Origin: Cryptomeria japonica
Taxonomy: Eukaryota; Streptophyta; Pinopsida; Cupressales; Cupressaceae
Length of the DNA: 64,000 nt
Direction: 5' to 3'
Assembly (NCBI RefSeq): GCF_030272615.1
Contig: NC_081405.1
Coordinates: 152,840,113 to 152,904,112, forward strand
Below the pieces are notes generated by a model. The model was not told the origin of the DNA. It did not search any database and worked only from the letters and a program-made list of their open reading frames with translations. The stretch's first letter is position 1; every line of letters begins with the position of its first letter. A program made the position numbers and the translations under genes. This document shows, piece after piece, positions 1-11,297 of this stretch.

Positions 1-87
1 GTCCCAAGCAGGCCAAGGGGCACAAATGCTAAGGTAAGGACCCAATGTAGTCGAAATAGCAAAGGAGTGCAATTTTAGGATGCTACA
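1..87 (-). repeat. 3' LTR of TR-GAG-1 (end only)
   Basis: Bases 1-87 align with 6271-6357 with about ten differences. The repeat stops at TGCTACA, directly before the polypurine tract, as expected for the 3' LTR of a minus-strand element. Confidence 0.85.
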
Positions 88-104
88 TTTAGCCCCCACT
101 TTAG
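88..104 (-). other. Polypurine tract of TR-GAG-1
   Basis: Read on the minus strand this is AGTGGGGGCTAAA, directly abutting the LTR start TGTAGCATCC. It is the expected plus-strand DNA primer site, and the same position in TR-GAG-2 and TR-GAG-3 carries a related purine run. Confidence 0.8.
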
Positions 105-837
105 TGGGAGTATGAAGTCAATCATACTCTTGGTAAAGTACAAAGGGTTCATATTGAAAGACTTTCACCAAGTCACCAAAGAGGCAAGATACACCAAGCT
201 CCTAGTGGACTTTAGGATCTTACAACTTCAATGATAAGATAAAAGGGAAGATCATGAGAGAGAGAGAAAGAGAGAGAACCATGACTACAAACTAGTAAAG
301 TTATCTTGCTATGAGTTATGAAAAGAAAAATACGAAAAAATTACAAAGCAAAAGACAAATCTTGCTAAATAACTTTAAGTATCAAAATATGCAAAAGAGA
401 GAATCATTGAGCAAATTGTATGCCCCCATGTTAAAACAATTGCACACACTTATTGGGAGCAATTGCTTTAAGGTATGATGAACCCAAAAGGACAAGCACG
501 TTATCACAATAATTTAGCCCCCAAGAGAGGACAAATCAAAGGATAATGATCACAAAACACAAAACATGAGGTGGTTTCACTTAACTCTAGAGTTAGTATG
601 CTTTTTATGATAACCAATGTATATCATGTGTATATATATGCATAGAATTATCCTCATCCTCCAAAGAAAGGAAACCACCATGGAAGAAGGGCACATGTGA
701 GAGATCAAAAGAGATCTCAACGCTTTGCATCGTCCTCAAGTAGACAACACTAGGGACAACAAATAGAAGAACGGAGAGACAAATAGAAGAAGGTCACAAG
801 CAAGCAAGAGAGGAGGAAGAGAGAATCTACAGCACTA
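105..837. other. 3' non-coding region of TR-GAG-1
   Basis: No supported gene. A+T-rich DNA between the end of the broken gag frame and the polypurine tract, with a short GA-rich run near 254-277. The phrases about pasting of pieces such as gcccccatgtt and tttagcccccaa recur in the matching part of TR-GAG-2 (about 22260-22370), so it is element sequence, not unique host DNA. Confidence 0.6.
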
Positions 838-3800
838 ATGAAGCTAATCAAGCATCTCATCTTCCCCCCAATCTTGTTCATCATTTTTCAAGAAGGTGGA
901 CAACATGCAAGAGAAGTGACATTGAGAACAGTATATGGAGCTATCACAAGTTCCAAACAAGGACCATGCTCTAATGATGAATCACTTTTCTTGTTACAAG
1001 AAGCTAGGATTAATCATTGTCAACATCAAAATATTCATATTCATCATCAAAAATATTAGGATCAACATTTTTGTCATTAACAACATTCTCACCAATTTAT
1101 TCATCCAGATTAACAAAAATAGGAGCTCTAATAGGAATAGAACTTGAACCATCATTTGTCTTAAGCATTTTCCATCTCAGAGAATTAGGTTGAGCATCTT
1201 GGTTAGGAGAAGGTTGATCAAATGGAATTATATCAATGGTTGGTGTTTTGTGAGCAGAAATGGTTTGAGAAGTAAGTTTATGAGCTCTCACACGATGTCT
1301 CCATCAAGGTTCCCTCGTAGAATGGTTTCTTTTGGTTTTAGCGGAAGGTTGTGAAGGTTTAGATTCTTCAGGTATAGGCTTCTTTTCTTCTTTGAAGGAA
1401 GGATGCATAGGAGAAGGTCTTTTAGGTTGAATAATAGGAGAGGTCATTTGCTTCCCTTTTTAAGATGTAGGAGGCTGAACCACACCATATAAAGGAGGAA
1501 TGGGAGGTGTGGGAAGGAGACTAGGTCCATCATGAGGAGGAATAGGTCTACCCTTAGGAGGAATATATTGATGCTTAGGACGAAGAGCATTTCTACCTTT
1601 GGAAGGAAGAATAAACTCATCCTTAAGAGAAGGAATGGATCCTTCCTTAGGAAAAAGAATATCGCTTTCCTTAGGAGGAAGGATAGTATTATCTTTAGGA
1701 GGAGAAATAGGTTCCTCTTTAGGAAGAAGATTATTTCTTTACTTCAAAGGAAGAATTTAATCTTGTCCTCAAGAAGAGGTATATGATCATCAAGAGGAAG
1801 GATAAGGAAGGCTAAGTGTTAGATTTCTAGGTTTACTCAAGGATAAAATCATCTCATTTTTTTTAAATTTTTGATATGATTTAAAGAGAGCATCACTTCT
1901 AGATTGAAGAGGTTGGAATTGTTTAGACCAAAAAAAAACAAGACAAACATCTCCATGAGTCACCATAGGTTGATATATACTATGATTAACAGTTACGATT
2001 TTATCATCATAAGGAAATTTCAAACACTTATTAACAATAGAAGGGATCACTTTCATGGAAGAGAGCCAAGGATGTCCCAACTTCACACAAAATTGATAGG
2101 ATGTATGAATGATAGCGAAGACAACATCTAAACATTTAGTGCCAACATCAATAGGAAGTGTGATAGAACCAATAGCAGAACAAGAGAATCCATAAAAAAA
2201 TCAAACTATCACATTATTGTCATCATATGTCACTTGATACAATTGCAAAGTATAAATAAATTCTTTGGTTATCACATTAACCATGCAAGATGGATCAATA
2301 AGCACTCCTTGAGAAGGTATGCCTTTGATTTTTGCAATTATGTAAAGTGGGCCATTGGGTGCTTTAATAGTCTCACTAGGATCAAATGTAATACATAAGT
2401 CCTTAGGAGGTTTAATTTGATCTACAAGATTCGCCACATTATTAGACTCAAGGCCAACATCATTGGGAGAGAAGGCAATACAATCAATCTCAATCACATT
2501 ATTGCAATGGGAAGGTAAAGGATCAGTGAAAATTTGAAGGTTTTGATTAGGAGGAGCTACAAATTTGTTTCCTTTATCATTCACACCAACCACGTATATT
2601 TTATTATTATCAATCAAGTCTTGAATCTTACTCCTTAAGGAATAACATGTTTTAGTGTCATGACGGGGTTGATGATGCTATTGGAAAAAGGCTTTGGCAT
2701 CATAAGAAATTGGCAAAGGCTTGGTTGTACCAATTGGTTTAATAGGGGGAAGTTTCAACACATTATTTTGTAACAATTGCAACATTATACTATGCAAAGA
2801 TTCATTAATAGGAGTGAATTATTTTCTAAAGTACTTGGACAAAGGAGGCGCACCTGTTGTAGCTACTATGTGAGTGTTGTTGTCATCACTGAATTTGATG
2901 AATCTCTTATTCAATTTGAACTTCACAAAAGGTTGTTGAACACTTTCACTTTTATCACTTGGAGCCATTGAAGAGGATTATTTTGACTCGCAGTAAGCTG
3001 ATAATTGGGAAGTACTGTGCACAACTGCATAAAGGAAGTAAACCTAGAAAAAGAGAAGTATATTCCTAATATTTTTTTGCAAATTAAAATAAAAATCCTT
3101 TGAATATATTGATCAGGCACAGGAAAAGAAATTTGAAAATACAAATGCATAAAACTACCAATAAAATCAATCACTTTTTCTTTAACACCTTGCTTACAAT
3201 GCATCAAATCTATCAAAATAATTTTAGGACCAATGTTATTGTGACATTGTTGAATAAAAATATTATCCAATTGTTGAAAATCTAAGTAATAGAGTAAGGA
3301 GGCAAAGAACAATACCATTGCAAATTTTTATCACTTAATGTTCTACTAAACAATTTAGCCAACAATCTTTGGTCGTGAGCAAAGTCATTACACAAAGCTT
3401 GAAATGTTTTAACATGAGTCAAGGGATCACCTTTTCCATTATAAAGTTCCAATTGAGGAAATTCCACATGTTTAGGAGGGACAACTCAGACAATGTCATT
3501 GGATAATGGGCTTGCTACATCAAATGTAGGCACATTATACTTAGATTGATTCAAAGAAGCTATTTTTTGTTGTAAGGAATACATTGTTTGGGCTAGACTA
3601 TTGATTGTAGCTTCGATAGAAGGATTGAAATTGGACATGTTGGATTGAGGAGGAAGGGTAACATTGTTGAATGAAGGAAGGGGTTGAGAATAAGGAGGGA
3701 TATTATTATATAAAGGCAGGGGAACACTATGACAAGTAGGTATGGGAGATGACTGGGTAACAAATGGAAGACTCACTTGAGGAGGGATGAGAGAATTATG

Positions 3801-4376
3801 ATTAGAGGATTTTCCCCCTTGACTAACACTTGTAGGTATGACATTTTGAGTAGAGGTATCCACGATGCTAGATGTAAATATAAGAACACTAGCCATAGGG
3901 GTAGTCAAATGGATGGAATGATTAACTTGACTAGGAGGTTGTGTATAACCAAGGACTTCAACATAACTCTTCATAGGCATAATATTGGAGTCAACAATAT
4001 GAGAAATACCACAAAAGATATAAACACCAAGTTTATCACTTTGAACCATTCTTTTCAAGTCTTCAATCAATGAGATAGATTCACTTTCCGGGTATTGTTG
4101 ACTCATCCATTGTTGAAGATTTTCAAATTGACTGTCAATCTTCTCAAATTGGTCAACGAAAATCTTAGTTAGTGATTCATCCACATCATGAGAATTATGA
4201 AAAGAATGAGGATAAATGGGGACATTTGAAGGATTGTTAGAACCACCAACATCCTCATGGAATAAGTTATCCAAATTAGGCTCCATCTCCTCGGTAATTA
4301 AACTTTGGGAAGATTTAATTCTACAGTTTCTTCTCATAAGGATATTATAGGTTGGACTATTAGTAGTAAAACTCAT
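838..4376 (-). pseudogene. Broken gag-protease-like polyprotein of TR-GAG-1
   Basis: Would be the structural polyprotein of the element, forming the particle that packages its RNA. The start ATG at 4376 opens a segment (4376-3486) whose N-terminal part is rich in Ser, Asn and Pro. Pieces at 3467-3282 and 3318-2923 hold the retrotransposon gag core (FSRTLSDKNLQWY-type motif). A knuckle-like C/H segment lies near 2690-2620, but its first Cys is replaced by a stop. A retropepsin-like fold follows (2617-2201), with D-P-S at 2288-2296 where active proteases have D-T/S-G. Next come a segment beginning KLGHPWLSSMK (2086-1790), as seen after the protease in plant Gypsy elements, and a Pro/Lys repeat tail (about 1780-1480) ending near 840. 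Frameshifts and stops separate the pieces. TR-GAG-2 carries the homologous frame. No pol domains occur. Confidence 0.8.
1480..1780 (-). repeat. Pro/Lys-rich tandem peptide repeats in the gag C-terminal extension
   Basis: On the minus strand this stretch encodes about eight imperfect repeats of roughly 11 residues around ILPPKE/LPPKD. They end in a conserved PPHDG...LLPTP.IPPLYGVV block that also ends the shorter array in TR-GAG-2 (about 23600-23390). At DNA level the plus strand reads as repeated ccttaggaggaa-like units. Confidence 0.65.
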
Positions 4377-5166
4377 GCACTAAGGGAGGGAAATTTGGAA
4401 TTTGGAATTTGGAATTTGAAATTTGAAGTTTGAAGTTTGAAATTTGCAAAATAATTGAATAATGCAAAACTTTAGAAAAATGATTATTCAAATAAATAAG
4501 CAAATTGATTGAAAAGATAAATTATGGAATCCCCTAGGAAATTGAAATTTAAAATTAGGGCTTTGTTAAAATAACATCTTACCTTAAAATTAAAATTGCC
4601 CTAAAAATAACCTCTTAATTTTAAAAATTTAAATTGAAAATGATCTAAAGGAAATTTAAAATTGGGGTCTTGTAAAAAGAACTTCTTAATTTTGAAATTT
4701 AAATAATATTCAATTTAAATCTAAAAAATTAGGGCTCTTTTAATTAACCATTTAATTTTAAAATTTAAATTTAAAATTTGAAATTTGATCCAAGATTGCA
4801 AATTTGAATTTGAAACCACTCTAAAATGATAAATTCAAAATTTAAACAACCCACAAGCTCAATTTTTAAATTTTTTTGAAAAAGTAGGGTTTTTGCAATT
4901 AACCACTTAATTTTAAAATTTAAATATGAAATTTGAGTTGCAAGTGAAAATTTGAATTTTGAAATTGGAAAACACTCATATCTTAAACAATCAACCCAAA
5001 TTATGCAATTCGCAAGCTTAATTTTGAAATTTAAAATTAGGGTTTTAGTGAAATTAACATCTACATTTTCTAAATTTGCAAGGAAATCAAACTTGTAAAT
5101 GAAAATTTAAATTTTAAATTGCATACACACTCAAATATGAAAAAAAAATCAGAAGTAAGCATAGGA
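4377..5166 (-). repeat. A+T-rich leader of TR-GAG-1 with repeated motifs
   Basis: The untranslated leader between PBS and gag. It carries at least five degenerate repeats of a unit that on the plus strand starts with an AGGG(T/C)TTT core and continues into AATTAACCACTTAATTTTA, at about 4557, 4665, 4731, 4886 and 5040. The same unit recurs in the leader of TR-GAG-2. The role is unknown; packaging signal or recombination product are both possible. No gene is seen. Confidence 0.6.
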
Positions 5167-5182
5167 CATGTTGGGTTCACCA
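5167..5182 (-). other. Primer-binding site of TR-GAG-1 (tRNA-Trp type)
   Basis: Minus strand TGGTGAACCCAACATG, three bases inside the LTR end. It matches the complement of the 3' end of plant nuclear tRNA-Trp at 14 of 16 positions (family knowledge: the tRNA ends ACGTCGGGTTCA plus CCA). Confidence 0.65.
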
Positions 5183-5185
5183 AAA

Positions 5186-6357
5186 TGTAATGGTGAAAAT
5201 TAAATTTGGCAATTTACAACATAGAAGGGAGAAATCACTAAATCATTTGTTCTTAAAAACCCTTACATTCAAAAGAGGGAAGGGAATCCACTAGATTCAA
5301 TCACAAATCAAATTAAGGACTAAATATTGAATGGATTGATTAATTGCTATGGGGTTTTCCCTCTCTTTTGTAAGTTGAAATGTTGATTTAAGGTAGAGTG
5401 TTGAAAAATAAAAGTAAAACAAAGAAAACAGTGATCTACATATGTGGGATCGATTTGGGCACCTGGAATTGAGAAATATAGGTTGAGTCAGATCTAACCC
5501 TTGAAAAATCTCCCAAAAAGCAGGGACCAAGGCTCGACACCACAATCCTCGGAACTTTCTATGAGATGAAAAGGGTTGATTTGTCTTTGTGAATGAAGCT
5601 TATTCTGAGAAGTACAACTCTGTAACTTTTTCCTACACACAGAAAGGGAAATAGGTTGGGAATAGGGGCTTGCCTTAAGTCAAATCCTGGTTTTATAATT
5701 AACCATGAAATTGAAATAAATGTAATTGAAATGACTAAAAGGAAAGGATCTCCTTTTGAGGGAGATGATGAATTATGATTGAAAATTGAATGATTATACC
5801 TCCTTGTGAAGTTTTGCTTGTCTCCATGTGGAATTGGGGTTTCATGAAATAAGATGTAGATCTCCACTTCAATGCTTGATCTTTGACTTTATTTCTTCTC
5901 TAAGGCTTGAAGGAAGACAAAATGCTCAATTTCTCTTGAATGCTTGATTTCTTGATCTCATGTGTGCTTGAATTTTCTCCTGGGCGTCATAGATGTTCAA
6001 ATGAGAGGGTAAATCCTCTTTATATACTTGCATGTTGAGAAAACTAATTAATTTTCTAACATGAATTGACACGAAGAGGGAATTCCCACTCAAATTTGAA
6101 ATGTGAAAATGGTTTAAAAGAGGTCCAAAAATGAGGGGGACCATGGCGTGGCACCATGGTCCAATTGAGGACCAAGCGCCATGCCCTAGCCCTACCCTAT
6201 TTTGGGGCAAGGATCAAGTGCCTAATGAATGCTAAGTGATGCAATATGGAAGGGGCATGGGCATAATTAGGTCCCAAGAAGGCCAAGGGGCGCAAATACT
6301 AAGGTAAGGACCCAATGTGGTCGAAATTGCAAAGGGGTGCAATTTTAGGACACTAAA
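5186..6357 (-). repeat. 5' LTR of TR-GAG-1
   Basis: A 1172-bp LTR. On the plus strand it starts TGTAATGGTG, directly next to the PBS, and ends near GGACACTAAA, matching bases 1-87. The same LTR family recurs at 8915-9250 plus 15800-16676, 20729-21949, 27291-28547 and 33532-34684. The right edge is degraded (AA in place of CA). Confidence 0.8.
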
Positions 6358-6660
6358 TATTGAATCAATGTACTTCAAGGCATGATGAGAATCAAGCATA
6401 GGCAAGACAAGATCTACATCAAATACAACATTAAGGAAAAAGATAAGCGTCAACATCAAGTACGGATAAAACTTTCACAATCTTGAATTTCCAAGAATCC
6501 TTACCAATATGCCCAGATGAAAGCTCCAGATTGCAAATGATCAAGACAAGAGATAGTTTTAGAAGAGTTAATCAAAGTTATAAGGTCAACTTGAAAATTC
6601 ATTCATTGATTGAGCTTGGACATGCTGAGTATCAAGAGATATGCCTCATTCATTCACACT
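6358..6660. other. Unassigned stretch right of TR-GAG-1
   Basis: No coding potential or repeat boundary I can support. Composition is like the neighbouring retroelement DNA. Confidence 0.3.
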
Positions 6661-7809
6661 TGTGATGAGTTACAAAGAGTGAGATGAGGTGGTGCCTAGT
6701 CATCATTTAACCAATTACATCATTCCAAACTAATGCGTCCAGATTCAATGAACTTGAATCATCCTACAAAGAATATAGCTACTACATGTTGGCAGAAAGT
6801 TCAAAGTGCCTACCCTCATCATTTATTGCTCAAATTTTTAAAGGACATGTGTCCCATCAAATATAAATTTATCATTGGTCAAGTATTAAATGCTTTGTAA
6901 TGGGTGTAACAAACCCTAATTAGAGTTTCTATCTATTGATCTTAGCCATTGATTTTAAATTGATCTGAGCCACTGAATGTAATGAAAGCACTATATAAGG
7001 TCCCACTTCTTCATTTGTAAGGTTAATAGTTGGTAGCTCAATAGTAGATAATTAGAGTAGAGTAGAAAGAGAAGGAAAAGATCATTACTAAGAAATTGTT
7101 GCAAAAGGTATGTAAACTTCATTGAAGATATTGTGAATTATATATGTTGATTCAATAATTCGCATGGTCTCTACTTCTCAATTTGATTTCATGTTGTTAG
7201 ATGAATGGAAGACTTTGTGCATCATTAATGGTGAAATTCATATATCCATACTACTAACACCTTTTTGATGGTAAAGTTCCTTTCATAGTCAACTGGGTCT
7301 ATCTAGCCAAGCTTAACTTCAATTATCATTCCTTCATTGATATGCATCAACTTGATGGTGTCTATGTTTGTGGTGATGATTTGAAAATCACAAAACTATC
7401 CTTAGGATATTGCACTAGCCTTGTGGAAATGTTTATACCATGTCGAAGAAAGACTTAGTTGGAATTTCATCAAAGATTGTCCATTCTTCTCACATTCGTA
7501 GGAATTAGAATAGCCTTCTAAACCCTTATCCTTTTTCCTTCTTTTAATCAAGTGAAATCTCACATTCCAACAACATCCAACATCATTTGAGCATTCAAGT
7601 ATTTAACATAACTCCACCTTGTGATCCCAACAATATCACATCATATACAACTGAGTCTATCCAAGAGCACATCAAGACCTGACATTCAAGAACCTTGGAG
7701 TCATCCCACTTGATCACACAACTTAGTATTTGGGAGTCTTTATTCAAGATAGGATAGAACACTTAGTATTTTATTCTGTGTTGCATAGTGCATAAAAACA
7801 CTATTAACA
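6661..7809 (+). repeat. Candidate solo LTR of an unidentified element
   Basis: A stretch of about 1.15 kb with LTR-like anatomy: a TG start (TGTGATGAGT or TGATGAGT), a clear TATA box at 6991-6999 preceded by an AACCCTAATTAG-type element, and an end near CTATTAACA. No partner LTR, PBS or matching target-site duplication was found, so the limits are tentative. Confidence 0.35.
6991..6999 (+). promoter_or_regulatory. TATA box in candidate LTR
   Basis: CTATATAAG in an otherwise mixed sequence, followed about 30 bases on by a likely start region. It fits an LTR promoter; activity is not shown. Confidence 0.4.
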
Positions 7810-8914
7810 AATCCTAACCCAATCCACTATAAACCTAAATGATCATTAAACTAAATTGAATTGTAACCCTAATAGTAAAGTAAAGTAAATAAAATATATA
7901 TAATAATATTAACTTATATTACAATAGTATTATAATTATAATATTAGATACGGATAGGGTTAGAGTAAAATTATGGTTATGGATCCTAATTATAATATAA
8001 TATTATTACTATATATCAATATAATAATGTAGCATCATAAACTGTACACCTTTAATTGAGGTGTCTAATTTCAAACTCTCCTAACACTCATTTTAGTATT
8101 TCCCATCCCTCTATACATTATGGGACCTTTTCTTTATTTAAATTATTATTTAATTCAATAAGATGAGTCTTATTGCACTTTAATACATCATCACACTCTT
8201 ATTTGGGCTCTTATTTCTAGGTGTGTCATTTATCTTTTAGTATCCCAATTTATTATAAATCTTCCTCCATTTCAAATCTCTAGACACGTTTCTCCCATCT
8301 AAACATTATATATTTTCTTACGAATCTATTTTTGGTATTAGAATCCTATTATCTCACATCCCTAAATTTCAAGCCTACCCCACACCACTTTGTATGACTC
8401 TTTTGCACCAAACTTTGGAAGGATAATACAATAGTCCTATCTTATTCAAATCTAGCTCCATGCAAAAAATAAAAATAAATCTAAGGTAGCCTAAAGGTGA
8501 GTTTATTATGAAATCCCTATATAAGGCATCTCTCTCAATTATTTTTATCATCTATCATTATCACATTCTTGCATCTATGAGTTTCATTCCAAGAGAAACA
8601 CTTCAAGAGTAGATATGATTCAAGGAACAAAAAGCTATATCAAGGCATCTTCATTTATGTTAGAATTATGATTTCGTGATGTATTTTATGTGATTATCAT
8701 GTTATTGCATCAACACATGGAGAAATTATCCTAATGACATTGCTCCATCAATTGAGGATATAATCAATTCAGTCATTCATTTCAATTCAAGTATTTCCAA
8801 TTCAATTTAAATTCAATTAAATTCAAGGGTCAATTCCAAACCTAGTTCTTGACCTAGGCAAAAACTTATAAACAACCCAAACACCATTTTTCTTCTCTTG
8901 TGTACAGTTACAAG
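7810..8914. other. A+T-rich unassigned DNA
   Basis: No gene. The segment 7860-8030 is nearly pure A+T. A TATA-like CTATATAAGG lies at 8517-8526 and may belong to another decayed LTR, but I found no terminal repeats to define one. Confidence 0.4.
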
Positions 8915-9250
8915 TGTAATGGTACAAATTTAGAAATTAGGGTTTCAATAATAAAACCACAAACAATCTGAAATTGACCAAAATAATGGGAAAGAGGGTG
9001 AACCTAATATATATAGCCTCAATCCCATTGAGGAAGGGTCGAGAACTTTGAATAGATTCATCTGGGTTAGGGTTTGACTTCCTCTTTCCAAGGATTGAAC
9101 TGAACTGACTGAAGTTATGAAAAAATAGGTGATAATTGAAGTCTTCTAATAGAAACAACAAGCTATAGATGTTCCACGAAACCATCGACTTGGATCTAGG
9201 CAAAATAAGATGTTTGGAATTTGTTCTCAAAAGTTCAATCTAATTTTTTG
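8915..9250 (-). repeat. Outer part of the 3' LTR of TR-GAG-3 (split)
   Basis: Starts TGTAATGGTAC, like the other TR-GAG LTRs, and follows the same order of motifs (AATTAGGGTTTC, ...AACCTAATA..., GGGACCA near the break). It has no PBS on its left, so this is the outer edge of the element. With 15800-16676 it makes about 1.2 kb, a full LTR length. The break position is approximate. Confidence 0.5.
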
Positions 9251-10513
9251 GGACCAGGTAGTATCAATTTGTCATGGTCCTGATAATCCTGAAAATGACC
9301 TAGTGAAAAATATTAATGCCTTAGTCAAAATACTGGTCATTTAGGATTTAATTATGCTCTTTGTCTTGTGTTTCATGCTTAAGGTCTAGGGTTTTATGCA
9401 TTTTGATTAAGTCTTGGTAAAAATCATAAACCTGTTATAATTTGGAATTACCTTTTTCCACTTAAGGCCAAGGGTCTACTTACCGTTGGCGGGGCCATGT
9501 CTTTCCCTAGGCATTAAGTTGTTTTTATGTCAGGCCCCTATTAATATTTTCCTAAGTCTGCATTTTAATTTTCCAGTGAGTGGGTCCCATTTAATATTTA
9601 AGCCAATGCCTAATTATTTTTCCTAAGGCCGGCATTAGTACTTATGTCAGTGACTTTATGTTAACAATCGAGCTACTAAAAGTTCCTGCTATTTGCACAT
9701 GGTTAAATGGACGGAGATCTTTTAATCTTGGTCAAAAAGTGCTCAATCGTTAATTGGCTAAGGAAGGTAGACACCGTGGTCGGGAGACAAAGGGCGAACA
9801 GATCCAACAGTCCTCGCAGTCCCGTGAAGGAAGATGGAGGTTATGGATCGCAGCATCATGAAATGATGTCACGTGTCCAAGGCAGGTCGGGGTAAGCCGG
9901 AAGTTGGGGGCCACTGATTGAGGTGAGATGGAGGGTGAGTTGGAGATGTCGTGTCATACCTTTAACGGGCCCACTTGCCACATGTGATGGTCAATGTCAG
10001 ATTGACCACTATTATTTGTGCAATTTGCCAGCATGGAATCAATCAACGGTGGAGATTCAAACTTAGTTCAAATGCACTTTCAATACGTTTCTCCACTCAC
10101 GCAAGCAGTAGTGGCAAATGAGACGATGATGTTTTATTCCAGAACAATGATTAAATGCATTTTCTCTTCTATTTTAAACCACCAAAGCATTCAGAAGACA
10201 TTGAAGAGCGATTCTAGAGCCGAGGGAAATTTTAGTGATTTCTTGTAGTGTGAAATTAGGATTTTTTGGTGCGATTAAAGTAGTAAGTTCACCTAAATTC
10301 TTTCATTTGTTTTAAAGCGTTAAAGTTGTGAATTGCATGAGAATTGTAGTGAAAAGGTTGTGAATTGGTCTAAGAGTTTTTTAAATTTGGTAAAAGGGGT
10401 GAGAATTTGCACTCTTCGGTGTTGAATTTGATAATATTGTGTTAAGCCCTTGTTTCTCCTTTCCTTTCGTGGGTAATTATTAAAATCCCTAGTCAAATAG
10501 AATGGCTCCCCTA
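9251..10513. other. Upstream part of the unknown insertion
   Basis: No supported gene. Local short frames (for example 9707-9895) have no recognisable motifs. The stretch 9470-9990 is less A+T-rich than its surroundings. Confidence 0.4.
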
Positions 10514-11093
10514 TGAAACCACTCAGGACAGATAGAGTATCTAAAGAGGAATTTGTTTGATGATTTTCTTGATCAATTGAAGCCCTTGACAAATGATAAA
10601 TATAAGGGGTGGAGACTTGTACAAGGCAAAAACCTAGGAGAAGGATTAACAGATAAGGCATATAACATTGTGGATGCTAGGGTTCTAATGACTGGGGTAG
10701 ATTTGTTTAAGTTGTGGTATGGATAGAGGAATTTGCAATCCCCGTTTTCAAGTGCATGGGAATATGACTTGGGCAAGTTAGTAGTGCCCAATGTATTCAT
10801 GGATGTCGACCTCCTTAAAGTTGTTGCAGATAGATATGACCCCATTTCTAGAGTTATAAGGGGAAATGAGGGAGAAATTGTAATGACAATCAAGAGGGAG
10901 TAATTTCAAGAGATTTTTGATTTGTATGAACCTTTTGTTGCCTTGATTCAGATAGATTTGAACAAACTAAAGATAGAGTATTACGGAATGAAGGGTTTTA
11001 TCAGAGCCAACCTCCTTCTAGCTCATTTGGCAAAAGCAGGGGATACAACTTATCATATTAGCCATAATTAATAAGAGCCCTTTCCTATTGGTT

Positions 11094-11098
11094 CTTTC
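11094..11098. repeat. Left target-site duplication of the TRIM (CTTTC)
   Basis: CTTTC here is repeated exactly at 11433-11437, immediately outside the two LTRs. Confidence 0.9.
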
Positions 11099-11233
11099 TA
11101 TTGGTGTTGGAAATAAGCCACACTCGGACCGATGATGGACTGGTCCAAGAGGGGCCAGTAGCTCAATGGTAGAGCACTCCAACAGCGTATGGAAGGTCCT
11201 AGGTTCGAGTCCTAGCTGGTCCATGTCTCAACA
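11099..11233 (+). repeat. 5' LTR of the TRIM
   Basis: 135 bp, from TATTGGTGTTGG (TG mutated to TA) to TGTCTCAACA. It contains the tRNA-like sequence at 11152-11223, and the PBS follows with no gap. Confidence 0.9.
11152..11223 (+). tRNA. tRNA-like sequence in the TRIM 5' LTR (probably not a functional tRNA)
   Basis: Folds as a cloverleaf of 72 bases: acceptor GGGCCAG/CTGGTCC (seven pairs, one G-U), D arm GCTC/GAGC, T arm CTAGG/CCTAG with loop TTCGAGT, discriminator A. The A box (TAGCTCAATGGTAGAGC) and B box (GGTTCGAGTCC) of RNA polymerase III match well. The anticodon arm is weak: four pairs (TCCA/TGGA) around an eight-base loop ACAGCGTA, with no T at the usual position 33, so no identity can be assigned and decoding is unlikely. 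It is best read as a tRNA-derived promoter or RNA fold carried by the retroelement. Confidence 0.7.
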
Positions 11234-11249
11234 TGGTATTAGAGCCAGG
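11234..11249 (+). other. Primer-binding site of the TRIM (initiator Met)
   Basis: TGGTATTAGAGCCAGG directly follows the 5' LTR. It matches the plant tRNA-iMet complement TGGTATCAGAGCCAGG except for one base. Confidence 0.9.
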
Positions 11250-11286
11250 TCCAGGCTAGGAGCCCCAAGAACACAAGAGGTGTGGC

Positions 11287-11297
11287 TTAAGGGGGGG
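11287..11297 (+). other. Polypurine tract of the TRIM
   Basis: TTAAGGGGGGG directly before the 3' LTR. Confidence 0.88.

Larger units (their letters stand above)
1..6357 (-). mobile_element. TR-GAG-1: non-autonomous gag-only LTR retrotransposon, left-truncated by window
   Basis: A minus-strand LTR element. The 5' LTR is on the right (5186-6357) and only the last 87 bases of the 3' LTR are inside the window; these match 6271-6357 almost base for base. Between the LTRs lie, in minus-strand order, a primer-binding site, an A+T-rich leader, one long broken gag-protease-like frame and a polypurine tract. The 5.1-kb interior has no reverse transcriptase, RNase H or integrase. TR-GAG-2 has the same plan, so the missing pol is a family trait rather than damage. 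The gag and zinc-knuckle style resembles plant Ty3/Gypsy elements, but without pol the clade cannot be set. The left target-site repeat is outside the window. Confidence 0.85.

Noticed and set aside
1532-1786. Arg/Lys-rich 84-residue plus-strand frame.
   Set aside because: Antisense shadow of the Pro/Lys repeats in the TR-GAG-1 polyprotein; the same happens at 23441-23629.
11018-11224. 68-residue minus-strand frame.
   Set aside because: It overlaps the TRIM LTR and the antisense of the tRNA-like sequence; no coding support.
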